Origin: ECT2AJA-110-A sp035399845
Lineage (GTDB): Bacteria > Planctomycetota > Phycisphaerae > UBA1845 > UTPLA1
Assembly (NCBI GenBank): GCA_035399845.1
Contig: DAOPJV010000014.1
Span: 49,450-113,449 of the forward strand
Direction: 5' to 3'
DNA length: 64,000 nucleotides
The notes under the pieces are model-generated. The model saw only the letters and a list, made by a program, of their open reading frames with translations, had not been told where the DNA came from and ran no database searches. Each line of letters begins with the position of its first letter. Positions within the stretch are counted from its first letter, which is position 1. Below, one piece after another: positions 34,646 to 43,818 of this stretch. Position numbers and translations under genes: made by a program.

Positions 34646-36259
34646 TTAATTCATTCCCGCTTCGACGAGGAACCGTCCGTGCTTCTTCACGCTGCCGAGG
34701 ACCGGCACACCGAGGTAGCGTTCCGCGTCCAGGCTTGAGTGCAGCGTGTGATCAAAGTGATCGAGGAAGAACGCCAGCGCGATTGACAGCATGAAGGACG
34801 CGAGAAATGCGGCCATCGTATAGAGCGCCGTCTTGGGTCGCAGCGGATGCGTCGGGTCCGGCGTCGAGGCCTCGCTCAGCTTTCCGATGGTCACGGCGTG
34901 CTGCGCGCGGAACTGGTTGGCCCGGGCTTCCTGTTCGTCCTTCTCGAGCCGCCCCAGGTGTTCCTGGGCCGCGTCGAACGCCGTCTTGAGCCGCGCGTAC
35001 TGCGCCAGCTTGCGATGCGTCGCCTCCTCCTCACGTGTCGTCGAGGCGATCAGCTTCTGGTTTTCGTCGATCTGCCGCTGGAGCGCCGCGACAGTCGCGC
35101 CAAGGCTCTGCGCCTGGGATGCGATCGCCGTCAGGAGATTGCGGGATTCCGTATCCAGTTCCTCGTTGAGATACTGGATTTCACGGCTCGTCTCGTGAAA
35201 CTGTGATTCGAGATTCGCCTTGCGCGCTTCGAGCTTCGCCAGGTGCTTCGTCACTTCCACGATCGCCACGTTCTCTTCGAGGAACTCGACGGGAACCTTC
35301 GCGATCGTCGATCGAACGTCGTCGAACGCCATCTGGCCCACGCCGCCCGTTTCGAAGACCTTGGCGGGAATGACGGTCATCAACACGTCGTGAACGGCCT
35401 TGTCCTGCGCCCACTTCATCCGCAGATCCGCGTCATTTTCACGAATCTTGCTCAGCCAGCGCTGTACGCCGTGTTCCGAACCGCTTTTCATCAGCTGTTC
35501 GAGGACACCGATCTCGCCCGGATGTTCGTTGATGAACTGCTCGTAACCGTCCTTCGCCTGGGCGAGGTGATTGCGATAGTCATCGATCACGTTCTTCATG
35601 ACTTCCACGGCGGGCGCGCTGAGCGTCTGCTGAATTTCGCGGAAGCGATGCATGTACATGTCCGCCAGGATGTCCGCGGAGTACCGCGCGATGGCGCCCT
35701 TGTCGCCGGGTCGATCGACCAGCAGCGTGAAGGTTTCCGTCATGGCGACCTGTTCGCCGCCCGGTGTTTCCAGTTCGACGCTGTCGCGGAAGTCGCGGAA
35801 CTCGCGCTGTCGTTTCGTCAGCAGCGTATCGACCTTCTGCGCCACGGGGCCCTCCGTCAGGAAGGCGTCGATGTCGTGCGAGACGTTCGTCTGCTCGGCA
35901 TAGCCGGCGGCCTCGCGATCGCGCTGGTTGCGCAGTTCATACCACTCCTGCCGAAGCGTCGGGTCCTCGGCGATGACCATCGCCCGGGCCAGAACCGTGT
36001 CCGACAGAATGATCTGCTGCTGCGCCTTGACGAAGACTTCAAGCTGCCGTTCGCCCTGATCCGTCGTCAGCGGATTGCGGTCCGCCGGACGCTTGAAGAT
36101 CAGACCGATGCGGCTGCGATAGGTCTTCTTCGCAACGAACTGGCAGTAGCTCCAGGTCCCGATCGTCGCCGTGACGACGACAACGGCCATGAGCACCCAG
36201 TGCTGGAAGAGGATTCGCGTGATTTCTCGAAGCGACCTGCCCTGATTGCTTTCGTTCAT
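34646..36259 (-). CDS. Wzz/GumC-like polysaccharide co-polymerase (chain-length determinant)
   Basis: 537 residues. An N-terminal membrane helix (LMAVVVVTATIGTWSYC) and a C-terminal one (MAAFLASFMLSIALAFFL) bracket a long periplasmic coiled-coil region (about 200-460, with LEARKANLESQFHETSREI). The N-terminal start RSLREITRILFQHW fits the Wzz domain. A short cytoplasmic tail follows the second helix, and the kinase-like domain is encoded separately by the next gene. It controls chain length and connects polymerase with export. There is a gap of 188 bases from the export gene upstream. Confidence 0.9.
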   Translation of the reverse strand: MNESNQGRSLREITRILFQHWVLMAVVVVTATIGTWSYCQFVAKKTYRSRIGLIFKRPADRNPLTTDQGERQLEVFVKAQQQIILSDTVLARAMVIAEDPTLRQEWYELRNQRDREAAGYAEQTNVSHDIDAFLTEGPVAQKVDTLLTKRQREFRDFRDSVELETPGGEQVAMTETFTLLVDRPGDKGAIARYSADILADMYMHRFREIQQTLSAPAVEVMKNVIDDYRNHLAQAKDGYEQFINEHPGEIGVLEQLMKSGSEHGVQRWLSKIRENDADLRMKWAQDKAVHDVLMTVIPAKVFETGGVGQMAFDDVRSTIAKVPVEFLEENVAIVEVTKHLAKLEARKANLESQFHETSREIQYLNEELDTESRNLLTAIASQAQSLGATVAALQRQIDENQKLIASTTREEEATHRKLAQYARLKTAFDAAQEHLGRLEKDEQEARANQFRAQHAVTIGKLSEASTPDPTHPLRPKTALYTMAAFLASFMLSIALAFFLDHFDHTLHSSLDAERYLGVPVLGSVKKHGRFLVEAGMN

Positions 36260-36447
36260 CCCTGAACACCCGCTCTTGCTGTGGTCCGGCCGAGTTCCCC
36301 CGTCGGACCGATTCCGGAAACACGTTTCGGTTCCCGACTCGGAAGGGAGGCTTCGGCGTTGTCGCCTCGGCGCTCCCCGCCGCGTCTGTTGCTGTTACCC
36401 ACCGGCGTTTCGCCGACGTCGTTTCATCCTTGATCGCTACACCGTCA

Positions 36448-37629
36448 TCAGGGGCCGAAGCTCGACACGATGTTCGGCGGTCCGCTCTGTCGCGTATCCA
36501 CGGTCGATGGCGCGTTCCTGACCTGGTAGCCGAAGTTCATGCCCACATAGCCGCTGTACGGGAAGACGGCGCGGATACCGCGTGTGAAGACCTGGTCGAT
36601 CCAGTCGTTCGTCTGGGCCAGCAGCGTCGAAGGCACGTAGATGATGTCGCCATCCGCGAGATACGGATCGTATCGATAGATGCCGCCGTCGCCCTCGAGA
36701 CCTTCCGGCCCCGGCTTGCGCGGTTCGAGGAACTGGTTCATGTCGAAGACAATTGCTTCCGGCACGGCCAGGTGCTTGCGCCGAATCAGCATGATCTTCG
36801 ACTTCTCGGCGCGAGGGTTGACGCCGCCCATCGTGACGATCGCCTGCATCAGCGTCGTCGGGGCGCCCAGCTCGAGCACGCCGCTGTTGTTCGTTTCGCC
36901 GTGCACATAGACATGCTTCGGCGCGAAGCTCAGCGTCTGCACCGTCACTTCCACTTCCTGCAGATCCGCCGCGACGTATTTCGAATCCAGCATCCGCTTG
37001 GCTTCGTCGACCGTCAGGCCGGCCACATGGGCCTCGCCGACATAGGGCAGATCGATCGTGCCGTCGGGCTTGATCGGCACGAGTCGCGACTGACCTCGCG
37101 GCGCCGTTGTAATGGCCCGCTTGAGCTCTTCGATCTTCTTGTTCGCCGCATCGATGACGACTGTCAGTTCCGGATCCTTCAGGTGCTTGCCGTATTCGGC
37201 GCGGAGGAATTCCGACAGGCGTTCCGCCGTCAGTCCCGCCGCCCGGACCTTGCCGACGAGCAGGCAGTGAACGTTGCCGTCACCAGCGACCGTCAGTTCC
37301 TGGTTGAACTGCGGCTGATACGGGAAGCGAACCGAGATGCCGTCCTCGATCTTCAGCTCGTAGTCCTTGTCCGAAACCTCGTTCCGAACCTGGTAGATGA
37401 TTTCGAGCGTGTCCCCCACGTTCAGCCGATAGGGCGGGCGATCGAGCGTCTGCTCAGGAAGGCCCGCCGGCGTGACAAACGGCTGATAGAGCGGCCGCGG
37501 CTGAGGCGGCGCGGCGTCGGGAATCTCATGATGATTTCGCGAACAGCCGGCGAACGACGCAACGATCGCAATCGCCGCAAGAGTCCATCCGTGTCGCACG
37601 CTTTGGCCGAATCCGTTCAGCGCTGGCAT
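36448..37629 (-). CDS. Outer-membrane polysaccharide export lipoprotein (Wza/GumB-like)
   Basis: 393 residues. The start at 37629 gives a lipoprotein signal peptide with lipobox FAGC near residue 30. A Poly_export domain follows (PYRLNVGDTLEIIYQV; DGNVHCLLVGKVRAAGLTAE), then a second copy-like segment (KPDGTIDLPYVGEAHVAGLT) and SLBB domains (VYVHGETNNSGVLELGAPTT, IVTMGGVNPRAEKS). Near the C-terminus DGDIIYVP and an amphipathic stretch fit the outer-membrane end of the channel. It exports the polysaccharide through the outer membrane. It is separated by 16 bases from the SPOR/TPR gene upstream. Confidence 0.92.
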   Translation of the reverse strand: MPALNGFGQSVRHGWTLAAIAIVASFAGCSRNHHEIPDAAPPQPRPLYQPFVTPAGLPEQTLDRPPYRLNVGDTLEIIYQVRNEVSDKDYELKIEDGISVRFPYQPQFNQELTVAGDGNVHCLLVGKVRAAGLTAERLSEFLRAEYGKHLKDPELTVVIDAANKKIEELKRAITTAPRGQSRLVPIKPDGTIDLPYVGEAHVAGLTVDEAKRMLDSKYVAADLQEVEVTVQTLSFAPKHVYVHGETNNSGVLELGAPTTLMQAIVTMGGVNPRAEKSKIMLIRRKHLAVPEAIVFDMNQFLEPRKPGPEGLEGDGGIYRYDPYLADGDIIYVPSTLLAQTNDWIDQVFTRGIRAVFPYSGYVGMNFGYQVRNAPSTVDTRQSGPPNIVSSFGP

Positions 37630-37645
37630 TGTTTCAACCGCCCTT

Positions 37646-38494
37646 TTACTGCGGCATGACAAACGCATCCTTCACTACGCGTCGGACGACGGGTAGCGCG
37701 TTTGCCGCCTCTCGATAGGTCGTGTAATTCCCTACGTAAACCGTATGAAGCCACTCGCCCGAGCGCGCGATGCGATCCACGCGGCTGGGCAGGCCACTGC
37801 GTCGGAGCTTCTGATTCAGATCCGAGGCGGCGCCGCTCTCTCGAAACGCGCCCGCCTGAATGGCGTATCCGTCGATCGTCCAGTCATACATTCGCCGGGC
37901 GTGTGGCGCGAGATCGCTGCCCGGATACCGCTGGAACACGCTGGCGAATTCGCGTCGCGCGTCCTGCCATCGCCCGGCCCGCTGCAGGCAGATGCCGAAG
38001 CGGTAACGAAGCAGGTCGGCCGGCGGTTTGTCCGGCAGGACCTTCAGCGCCGCCGAATAGTGATCCAGGGCCTGGTCCGTCTTGCCCGACTCGTAGAGGA
38101 GTGTCGCCAGCGTGGCGTGGGCGTTCGCCTTGACCGTTGAATTCTGGGCAAGTTTCACACACGCCTGGGCGTCCGCCTCGGCGCGCGCCTTGTTCTTCAG
38201 TTCGATGTTGCAGAGGGCGCGCAGGCAGTAGGCCTCGGCCGAATCCGGCGAACTGGGGAATTCTCGCAGGAACGTCGTCAGCGTGTCGTTCGCTTCGCGG
38301 AATCGATGGTTTCGATAGTCACTCTCGGCCCGAACCACCTGTTTCATGTCGAGGTGAGAAGGCGTCTTCGCACAACCAACGCCGCAACACGCCGCCAACA
38401 TCGCCAGCAGCGGGAGCGTGGACGCGGGTCGCCGCACAAGAAGCGTTCGCATCAGACTGGTCGTTACGATTCTGGACACGTGACTCCAACGCAT
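37646..38494 (-). CDS. TPR- and SPOR-domain lipoprotein, first gene of the exopolysaccharide cluster
   Basis: 282 residues; AGGAG about 8 bases upstream supports the ATG at 38494. The signal peptide ends in a lipobox (GVGC, near residue 41). TPR repeats span about 55-195 (for example AYCLRALCNIELKNKARAEA and HATLATLLYESGKTDQALDH). A C-terminal SPOR-like domain (YAIQAGAFRESGAASDLNQK, then HTVYVGNYTTYREAANAL) may bind denuded peptidoglycan. It is likely a periplasmic assembly or anchoring factor for the export machinery. As first gene it probably lies just after the cluster's promoter, which could not be identified. Confidence 0.82.
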   Translation of the reverse strand: MRWSHVSRIVTTSLMRTLLVRRPASTLPLLAMLAACCGVGCAKTPSHLDMKQVVRAESDYRNHRFREANDTLTTFLREFPSSPDSAEAYCLRALCNIELKNKARAEADAQACVKLAQNSTVKANAHATLATLLYESGKTDQALDHYSAALKVLPDKPPADLLRYRFGICLQRAGRWQDARREFASVFQRYPGSDLAPHARRMYDWTIDGYAIQAGAFRESGAASDLNQKLRRSGLPSRVDRIARSGEWLHTVYVGNYTTYREAANALPVVRRVVKDAFVMPQ

Positions 38495-39027
38495 GATCTA
38501 ACTCCTGGAAGTCCCCCAATCCGCATGGGGCGCTCCGGGATCGACAGAGGCCTTATCGGAGTGGGCGGGAAGGGGTTTAAGTCAAAAAACTCGGACTTCG
38601 GAAATCCATGAAGTTCGCGCAACATCCGCCTGAGCGCTGCGTACGAATCTCGTCCGACGAGCGATCGCGCCATGCGGATTCCCGCGCAGTTCCTGCGCCG
38701 CACATCGCACGCGCCCCTCGATAAAGCCTCGCGACGCGACCGCGCGGGAATTACCGAATGGCGCCGAGTTCTTCGCGCCGGGCAAACGACACGTCGCATC
38801 GCGATCGACTTGAACGACCGGATTCGCCATGCGCAAAGCGGCAGTCGGGCCACAGCGACGATCGCCTATCAATATTGATATGGCCGCCGCCGACGGTCTC
38901 GGCGCTGAATTGGCGGTTTGACACGCCCCCCTTCGAATCTATAATCCGGCCCGCAGCCAGGCGCGGACGCCATGGATCGGCCAAAGCCCGCGCCCGACCT
39001 CAAACGATCGCCGGCGTGACTCGAACT
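38495..39027. other. 533-bp divergent control region of the exopolysaccharide cluster and the LptD-like gene
   Basis: No gene with a ribosome site is visible. On the minus strand, TTGACT (near 38586) precedes GATAAG by about 22 bases, too far apart for a standard sigma-70 promoter. No clear sigma-54 site was found. The region must nevertheless contain both promoters. Confidence 0.4.
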
Positions 39028-42012
39028 ATGAGGCGGACACAACGGAATTCCGCAATCGCCGTGGCACTTGCGCTTCTTGCCGCTTGTGTGGCGGATATTG
39101 CGCCGGCGACAGCGCAGACGAGCGGCGCCAGCGACATCGAGGCGGTCGATCCTCTCCTCCCCCCGGGTATCTCCGATTTCGATCTCGAACTCTACGGCAA
39201 GTTCGCCTACCTCTGGAATTCAGGAAACGAACAGGTCGTCGAAGTCCTCGGAAATTTCACAGCCCGCATGGGCGAATACGAGCTCAAATCGCGGGACGCC
39301 GTCGTGTGGTTCCGTTCCGTGTCCACCCAGGGCAAGGTCTACCTCGATGCGGACATCTTTCTCTGGCAGGGCGCCGAGATCATTCAGCCGGGCGGAACCG
39401 TCGAAACGGGGCCGGCCCTTGTTGTCACGCTCCGCACCTTCGGCAAGCAGCTGCTGAACATTGACAGCTACTCGCGCCAGCGCGATGACGAGAGCGATGT
39501 CTACTCGGAAGCGGTTCGGGCGCGCCGCGTGCTGGAGGTCGAGCCGGCGCCGTCGATGGAGACCGCCAGAGAGCCGGTGCAGGTCAACGCGACTGTCGAA
39601 CAACTGCTGTCGCAGCGCCCCAGGGTGAAGAAGCGGATCGCCTACCAGGCGGACGAGACCTACAGCGAACCCTACAACGGCGCCTCCGTCGTTCTCGCGA
39701 TCGGTAGTGTCTATGTGGCCCAGGGGGCGCCGACACAGAGCGGCGACTACATCGAAATTCGCGCCGACGCCGCCGTCCTGTTTCTTCATGGCGACGCCGT
39801 CGGCTCGCAGATTCCCGGGTTCGTTGATGAGTCTCGCGCCGATCGCCCCAGGCCGAAGCGCGTCGATATTGACGAACCGCTCGAAGACGTCGCCCCTGCG
39901 GACGAGCCCACGCTCGAAGGCCGCAAGGCGCCGCGCGAGTCCGTGCAGGAATTTGTCTCCGCCGTCTACCTGGAAGGCGATGTCGTCCTCCTTCACGGCG
40001 ATCGAATGATTCGCGCCCCCCGCCTCTACTACGACTTTGATAACGACAAAGCCCTGATCCTCGACGCCGTAACGCGCGCCGTCGAGCCCAAACGCGAACT
40101 GCCCATCTATGTCCGGGCCGCCGAGATTCGACAGCTCGATTCCGTCACCTACCAGGCGAAGGACGCCCAGGTCACGACGAGTGAGTTTCATACGCCGCAC
40201 GTCGCCCTCGGCGCGAAGGAGCTCGTCTTCACGGACATCACGCCCCGTGACGAACGCGGCGATGTCGTCGGAATCCAGGCCGGCACTTACGAAGCGAAGC
40301 ACACGACACTGAACCTCGACGGCAAGCCGCTCGCCTACTGGCCTTACTCGACGGGTTCCTTCTCGGAGGATACGCAGGCCTTCAAGCGGGCCAAGTCGGG
40401 CTACAACAGCGAATTCGGCGCCCTTGTCGAAACCGAGTGGTACCTCTTCAACCTGCTCGGCCTTCAGGAGCCAGAAGGCTACAACGCCACGCTGCGGCTC
40501 GACTACTTCTCCCGTCGAGGACCGGCCATCGGCATTGATGTCGATTACCAGCAGAAAGATTATTACGGTCTCGTCCGCTCCTACTACATCCGCGACGATG
40601 GTCAGGACGATCTGGGCGGCATCCGGAATAACCTCGAACCCGATACGGACAATCGCGGCCGCCTGCTCTTCCGCCATCGCCACTTCCTGCCGAAGGGCTG
40701 GGAGCTCACGCTGGAAAACGGCTACCTGAGCGACGACAACTTCCTCGAGTCCTTCGAGCGAAACGAGTTTGAGAACGGCAAGCGCAATGAAACGCTCGCC
40801 CGCCTGCTCAAGCGCCAGGAAAACTGGCAGTACTCCGTGATGGCCAACTGGCGCATCAACGAGTGGCAGACGGAGACGGAGCGACTGCCTGACAATCGTT
40901 TCAGCGTCGTCGGCGAGCCGCTCGGTGAATACGCCACGTGGTACAGCGACAATCGGGCCGGCGTCGTTCGGTATCGCTACGACGAACGCCGCTTCTCCAA
41001 CGGCCAGGAACGCTGGGACAACACCGGCAGCACTGGCTCCGTCATGCGTGGCGAAACGCGACAGGAACTGCAGTTCCCCCTGCCCGACGTCGGTCCCCTC
41101 AAGCTCACGCCCTACGTCGCCGTTCGCGGCACGGCGTGGGATGACTCGCCCAGCTTCTACGGTGGCGGCGGCGTTCAGCGCGCCATGGTCACGGGCGGTC
41201 TCCAGGGCAACGTCATCGCCAGCCGTGTGTACGACGACGTCGAGTCCGACCTCTTTGACGTCCATCGCCTGCGCCACGTCGTCAAGGCGGATTTCAACGC
41301 CTTCGGCGCCGCCCAGAATCGCGGCATCGAACAGATCACGCCCTTCGATCCCGGTGTTGAAGACGTGGACGACGCCAGCGGTGTCATGCTCGGCCTGCGT
41401 CAGAAACTTCAGACCAGGCGTGGTCTGCCCGGCGAACAGCGGACTGTGGACTGGATCACGCTGGATCTGGAAGCCGGCTTCTTCTCGAACGCCACGGAAG
41501 GTGAAGACACGCACGGCGACTTCATCAACTCGCGGCCGGAAGACAGCATCGCCTCCAGCTTCGTCCGCGCGTTCTTCAACTGGCAGCTCAGCGATTCAAC
41601 CGCCATCATCTACGACGGTGTCTATGACGTGAATGACGGCACGATGGGCACGAGCAACATCTCAATCGCCGTCGAACGCGAACCGCGGCTTTCCTGGTTC
41701 GCCGGCTATCGCTACATCCACGCGACCGACAACAGCCTTGGCGCGTTCGGCGCCAACTACAAGCTGTCCGAGAAGCACACGATCGCATTCCGCGAGACTT
41801 ACGACCTTCAGGAAGGACGCAACTTCTCGACGCAGGTCATCTACATCCGCAAGTGGCCCCGCTGGTATACGGCCCTCGCCTTCGACGTGGATCGCCCGCT
41901 CGACGATCTCGGCATCAACCTGAGCATCTGGCCGGAAGGCGCCCCCAACTTCGGCCTCGGTTCGAAGCGCTATACAGGCCTCGCCGAGTCCGTCGGCCTC
42001 AGCCTCCGCTGA
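39028..42012 (+). CDS. LptD-like LPS-assembly outer-membrane protein
   Basis: 994 residues from the ATG at 39028, giving a signal peptide (AIAVALALLAACVADIAPA). Residues ~50-400 contain an OstA-like beta-jellyroll region with repeated strands of the type SVYLEGDVVLLHGDRMIRAP and YDFDNDKALILDAVTR. From ~420 onward it is a beta-barrel: GYNSEFGALVETEWYLF, RLDYFSRRGPAIGIDVDYQQ, many alternating strands and a terminal aromatic region. The layout fits LptD, which inserts LPS into the outer membrane with LptE. Its divergent position next to the exopolysaccharide cluster may mean a role in surface glycan assembly. Confidence 0.8.
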   Translation: MRRTQRNSAIAVALALLAACVADIAPATAQTSGASDIEAVDPLLPPGISDFDLELYGKFAYLWNSGNEQVVEVLGNFTARMGEYELKSRDAVVWFRSVSTQGKVYLDADIFLWQGAEIIQPGGTVETGPALVVTLRTFGKQLLNIDSYSRQRDDESDVYSEAVRARRVLEVEPAPSMETAREPVQVNATVEQLLSQRPRVKKRIAYQADETYSEPYNGASVVLAIGSVYVAQGAPTQSGDYIEIRADAAVLFLHGDAVGSQIPGFVDESRADRPRPKRVDIDEPLEDVAPADEPTLEGRKAPRESVQEFVSAVYLEGDVVLLHGDRMIRAPRLYYDFDNDKALILDAVTRAVEPKRELPIYVRAAEIRQLDSVTYQAKDAQVTTSEFHTPHVALGAKELVFTDITPRDERGDVVGIQAGTYEAKHTTLNLDGKPLAYWPYSTGSFSEDTQAFKRAKSGYNSEFGALVETEWYLFNLLGLQEPEGYNATLRLDYFSRRGPAIGIDVDYQQKDYYGLVRSYYIRDDGQDDLGGIRNNLEPDTDNRGRLLFRHRHFLPKGWELTLENGYLSDDNFLESFERNEFENGKRNETLARLLKRQENWQYSVMANWRINEWQTETERLPDNRFSVVGEPLGEYATWYSDNRAGVVRYRYDERRFSNGQERWDNTGSTGSVMRGETRQELQFPLPDVGPLKLTPYVAVRGTAWDDSPSFYGGGGVQRAMVTGGLQGNVIASRVYDDVESDLFDVHRLRHVVKADFNAFGAAQNRGIEQITPFDPGVEDVDDASGVMLGLRQKLQTRRGLPGEQRTVDWITLDLEAGFFSNATEGEDTHGDFINSRPEDSIASSFVRAFFNWQLSDSTAIIYDGVYDVNDGTMGTSNISIAVEREPRLSWFAGYRYIHATDNSLGAFGANYKLSEKHTIAFRETYDLQEGRNFSTQVIYIRKWPRWYTALAFDVDRPLDDLGINLSIWPEGAPNFGLGSKRYTGLAESVGLSLR

Positions 42013-42056
42013 ATCTGACAGGTCAATCCTGACGCGAGCTGCAGACAGCGCAACAA

Positions 42057-42080
42057 AGCGGCCGCACGCATGCGGCCGCT
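42057..42080. terminator. Bidirectional hairpin between convergent LptD-like and TPR genes
   Basis: A perfect palindrome AGCGGCCGCA-CGCA-TGCGGCCGCT lies 45 bases after the stop at 42012 and 59 bases from the stop at 42139. The U-tracts are weak (GTGTTT on the right, TTTGTTG on the minus strand), so it may act with Rho or as a transcript-end stabiliser. Confidence 0.6.
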
Positions 42081-42138
42081 GGTGTTTCCGGTTTCCACAA
42101 AGGACGCTCGTCGCGGCAGGCGCCGAGCCATCAAGAGA

Positions 42139-43818
42139 TTACTTCTTCTGCGACTTCGCGAGTTCGCTCTGCGCCTGGAATCCCAGGGCGCCGTCCGGAT
42201 CCAGATCACACACGATCTGCCATGACGCCCGCGCCCGATCGATCAGGCCCAGGTTCTGAAGCGACAGCGCCAGGTTGGCGTGGAACTCCGCGTTGTTCGG
42301 ATTCCCGTCGACCGCCGACTCGAAGTGCTCCATTGCGGCCTCAAATCGACTCCGCTGTGCGAAGAGCAGACCGAGCTGGTAGTGCACGTCGACATACTCC
42401 GGCTGCAGCGCCGTGGCGCGACGGAACACATCGATGGCGTCATCCGCTCGATCGAGTTCCTTCAGCGAGAGCCCCAGCTTGATCAGGGCCTTCATGTAGC
42501 ACGGGTTGATCTCGACGGCCGCGCGGAACGCTTCCGTCGCGTCTTCGAGCTGTCCGCGGTTCTTCAGCAGGAGTCCCAGTCGATAGTGCAGATCCGCGTG
42601 GTTCGGGCTCCGCTGAATCGACTGCCTGAGGCGCGTGATCTGCGTCATGACGAGATCCTGCGTCGTGTCCTCCGGCTCGTCCCGACGAAGTCCCAGCGTC
42701 ATGTCCGACGCCTTGCTGAAGTCCGCCTTCAACTGCATCCGGGCGACTTCCGTGAAGAGCAGGTTACTGTTCGGTTCGATATGGCGTGCCAGATCGAACG
42801 ACGACATCGCCTCATCCACACGACCTTCCGCGTGCTGCGCGACGCCGATGCCGACATAGGCCGACAGCAGGCGATCGTTCAGTTCCAGGGCCCGGCTGAA
42901 ACACCTGCCCGCGTCTTCGAAACGACCGCTTCGCAGGTGCTGCGTTCCCATCTTCACGTTCGCTTCGAGGTGATCGGGGCAGAGTTCGAGCGCTCGCTCA
43001 TACTGTGCCACGGCCGACACATCGTCCCCCACCCGCGCGTACAGGTCGCCGAGACGCAGTCGCGTGTCGGGATACTCCACGTCGCTGTCAATGGACATGT
43101 GCAGATGTTCGATCGCCTCGCGAATGAGCCCGGCGTCTTCGTAGGCGCGGACGACGTCATCGTGCGCCTCCCAGTTATCCGGTTCCATCGCAATGGCGTG
43201 CTCGTATCGCCGGATCGCGCCGTCGAAGTCCCCGGCCTTCAGCAGCAGGTTCGCCAGCGTCAGATGAACGTCGATGTCGTTCGGATCCAGCTCCGAGAGC
43301 TTCTCGTAATGATGGATCGCCAGATCCGTCTCGCCATTTTTGAGATAGATCGCCGACAGCCGCTCATGGGCGTTGCGGAGCGACGGGCAGAACCGGAGCG
43401 AATCCTGGTAATACTCGATCGCCTGCTCGATGTGATCGAGCCGCTCATGGCAGTACCCGAGGCTGAAGAGCACGGCCGGATTCGTCGGCTCGGACTTCTG
43501 CGCGATGCGCAGCTGCTCGAGCGCAATGTCGACGTGATCCAGTTCATCGAACGCGCAGGCCAGCCCCATCCGGGCGCCGATGTCGTCACGCGAATCCTTC
43601 AGCACAGACAGGAAGCAGTCCCGCGCGGCCGTCGGTTCGCCTTCTCGTAACAGCGCCCCGCCCAGTCGAATCCGGGCGTTCAGATCTTCCGGATCCGCCT
43701 CGACAGCGTCGTACAGCGCCTCCAGATCGTAATCGCCCCGATGACCGAGCACGTCTGCGAACGCCCCGATCAGGTCGGCGAGCAGACCGCGGCCGAATAC
43801 TTCGAGCAGATAGCTCAT
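42139..43818 (-). CDS. TPR-repeat protein (about 12 repeats)
   Basis: 559 residues from the ATG at 43818, which overlaps the upstream stop by four bases (ATGA). Nearly the whole protein is tetratricopeptide repeats, for example AVLFSLGYCHERLDHIEQAI, NAHERLSAIYLKNGETDLAI, VHLTLANLLLKAGDFDGAI and LHYRLGLLLKNRGQLEDATE. There is no signal peptide; the first ~30 residues (MSYLLEVFGRGLLADLIGAF) may form a short amphipathic helix. It serves as a protein-interaction scaffold and the partner is unknown. It is the second gene of a two-gene TPR unit. Confidence 0.85.
   Translation of the reverse strand: MSYLLEVFGRGLLADLIGAFADVLGHRGDYDLEALYDAVEADPEDLNARIRLGGALLREGEPTAARDCFLSVLKDSRDDIGARMGLACAFDELDHVDIALEQLRIAQKSEPTNPAVLFSLGYCHERLDHIEQAIEYYQDSLRFCPSLRNAHERLSAIYLKNGETDLAIHHYEKLSELDPNDIDVHLTLANLLLKAGDFDGAIRRYEHAIAMEPDNWEAHDDVVRAYEDAGLIREAIEHLHMSIDSDVEYPDTRLRLGDLYARVGDDVSAVAQYERALELCPDHLEANVKMGTQHLRSGRFEDAGRCFSRALELNDRLLSAYVGIGVAQHAEGRVDEAMSSFDLARHIEPNSNLLFTEVARMQLKADFSKASDMTLGLRRDEPEDTTQDLVMTQITRLRQSIQRSPNHADLHYRLGLLLKNRGQLEDATEAFRAAVEINPCYMKALIKLGLSLKELDRADDAIDVFRRATALQPEYVDVHYQLGLLFAQRSRFEAAMEHFESAVDGNPNNAEFHANLALSLQNLGLIDRARASWQIVCDLDPDGALGFQAQSELAKSQKK

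Noticed and set aside
39220..41514. Long minus-strand open frame (about 764 codons) opposite the LptD-like gene
   Set aside because: It is a shadow of a high-GC gene. No recognisable motifs, and the plus strand encodes a signal peptide and beta-barrel strands.
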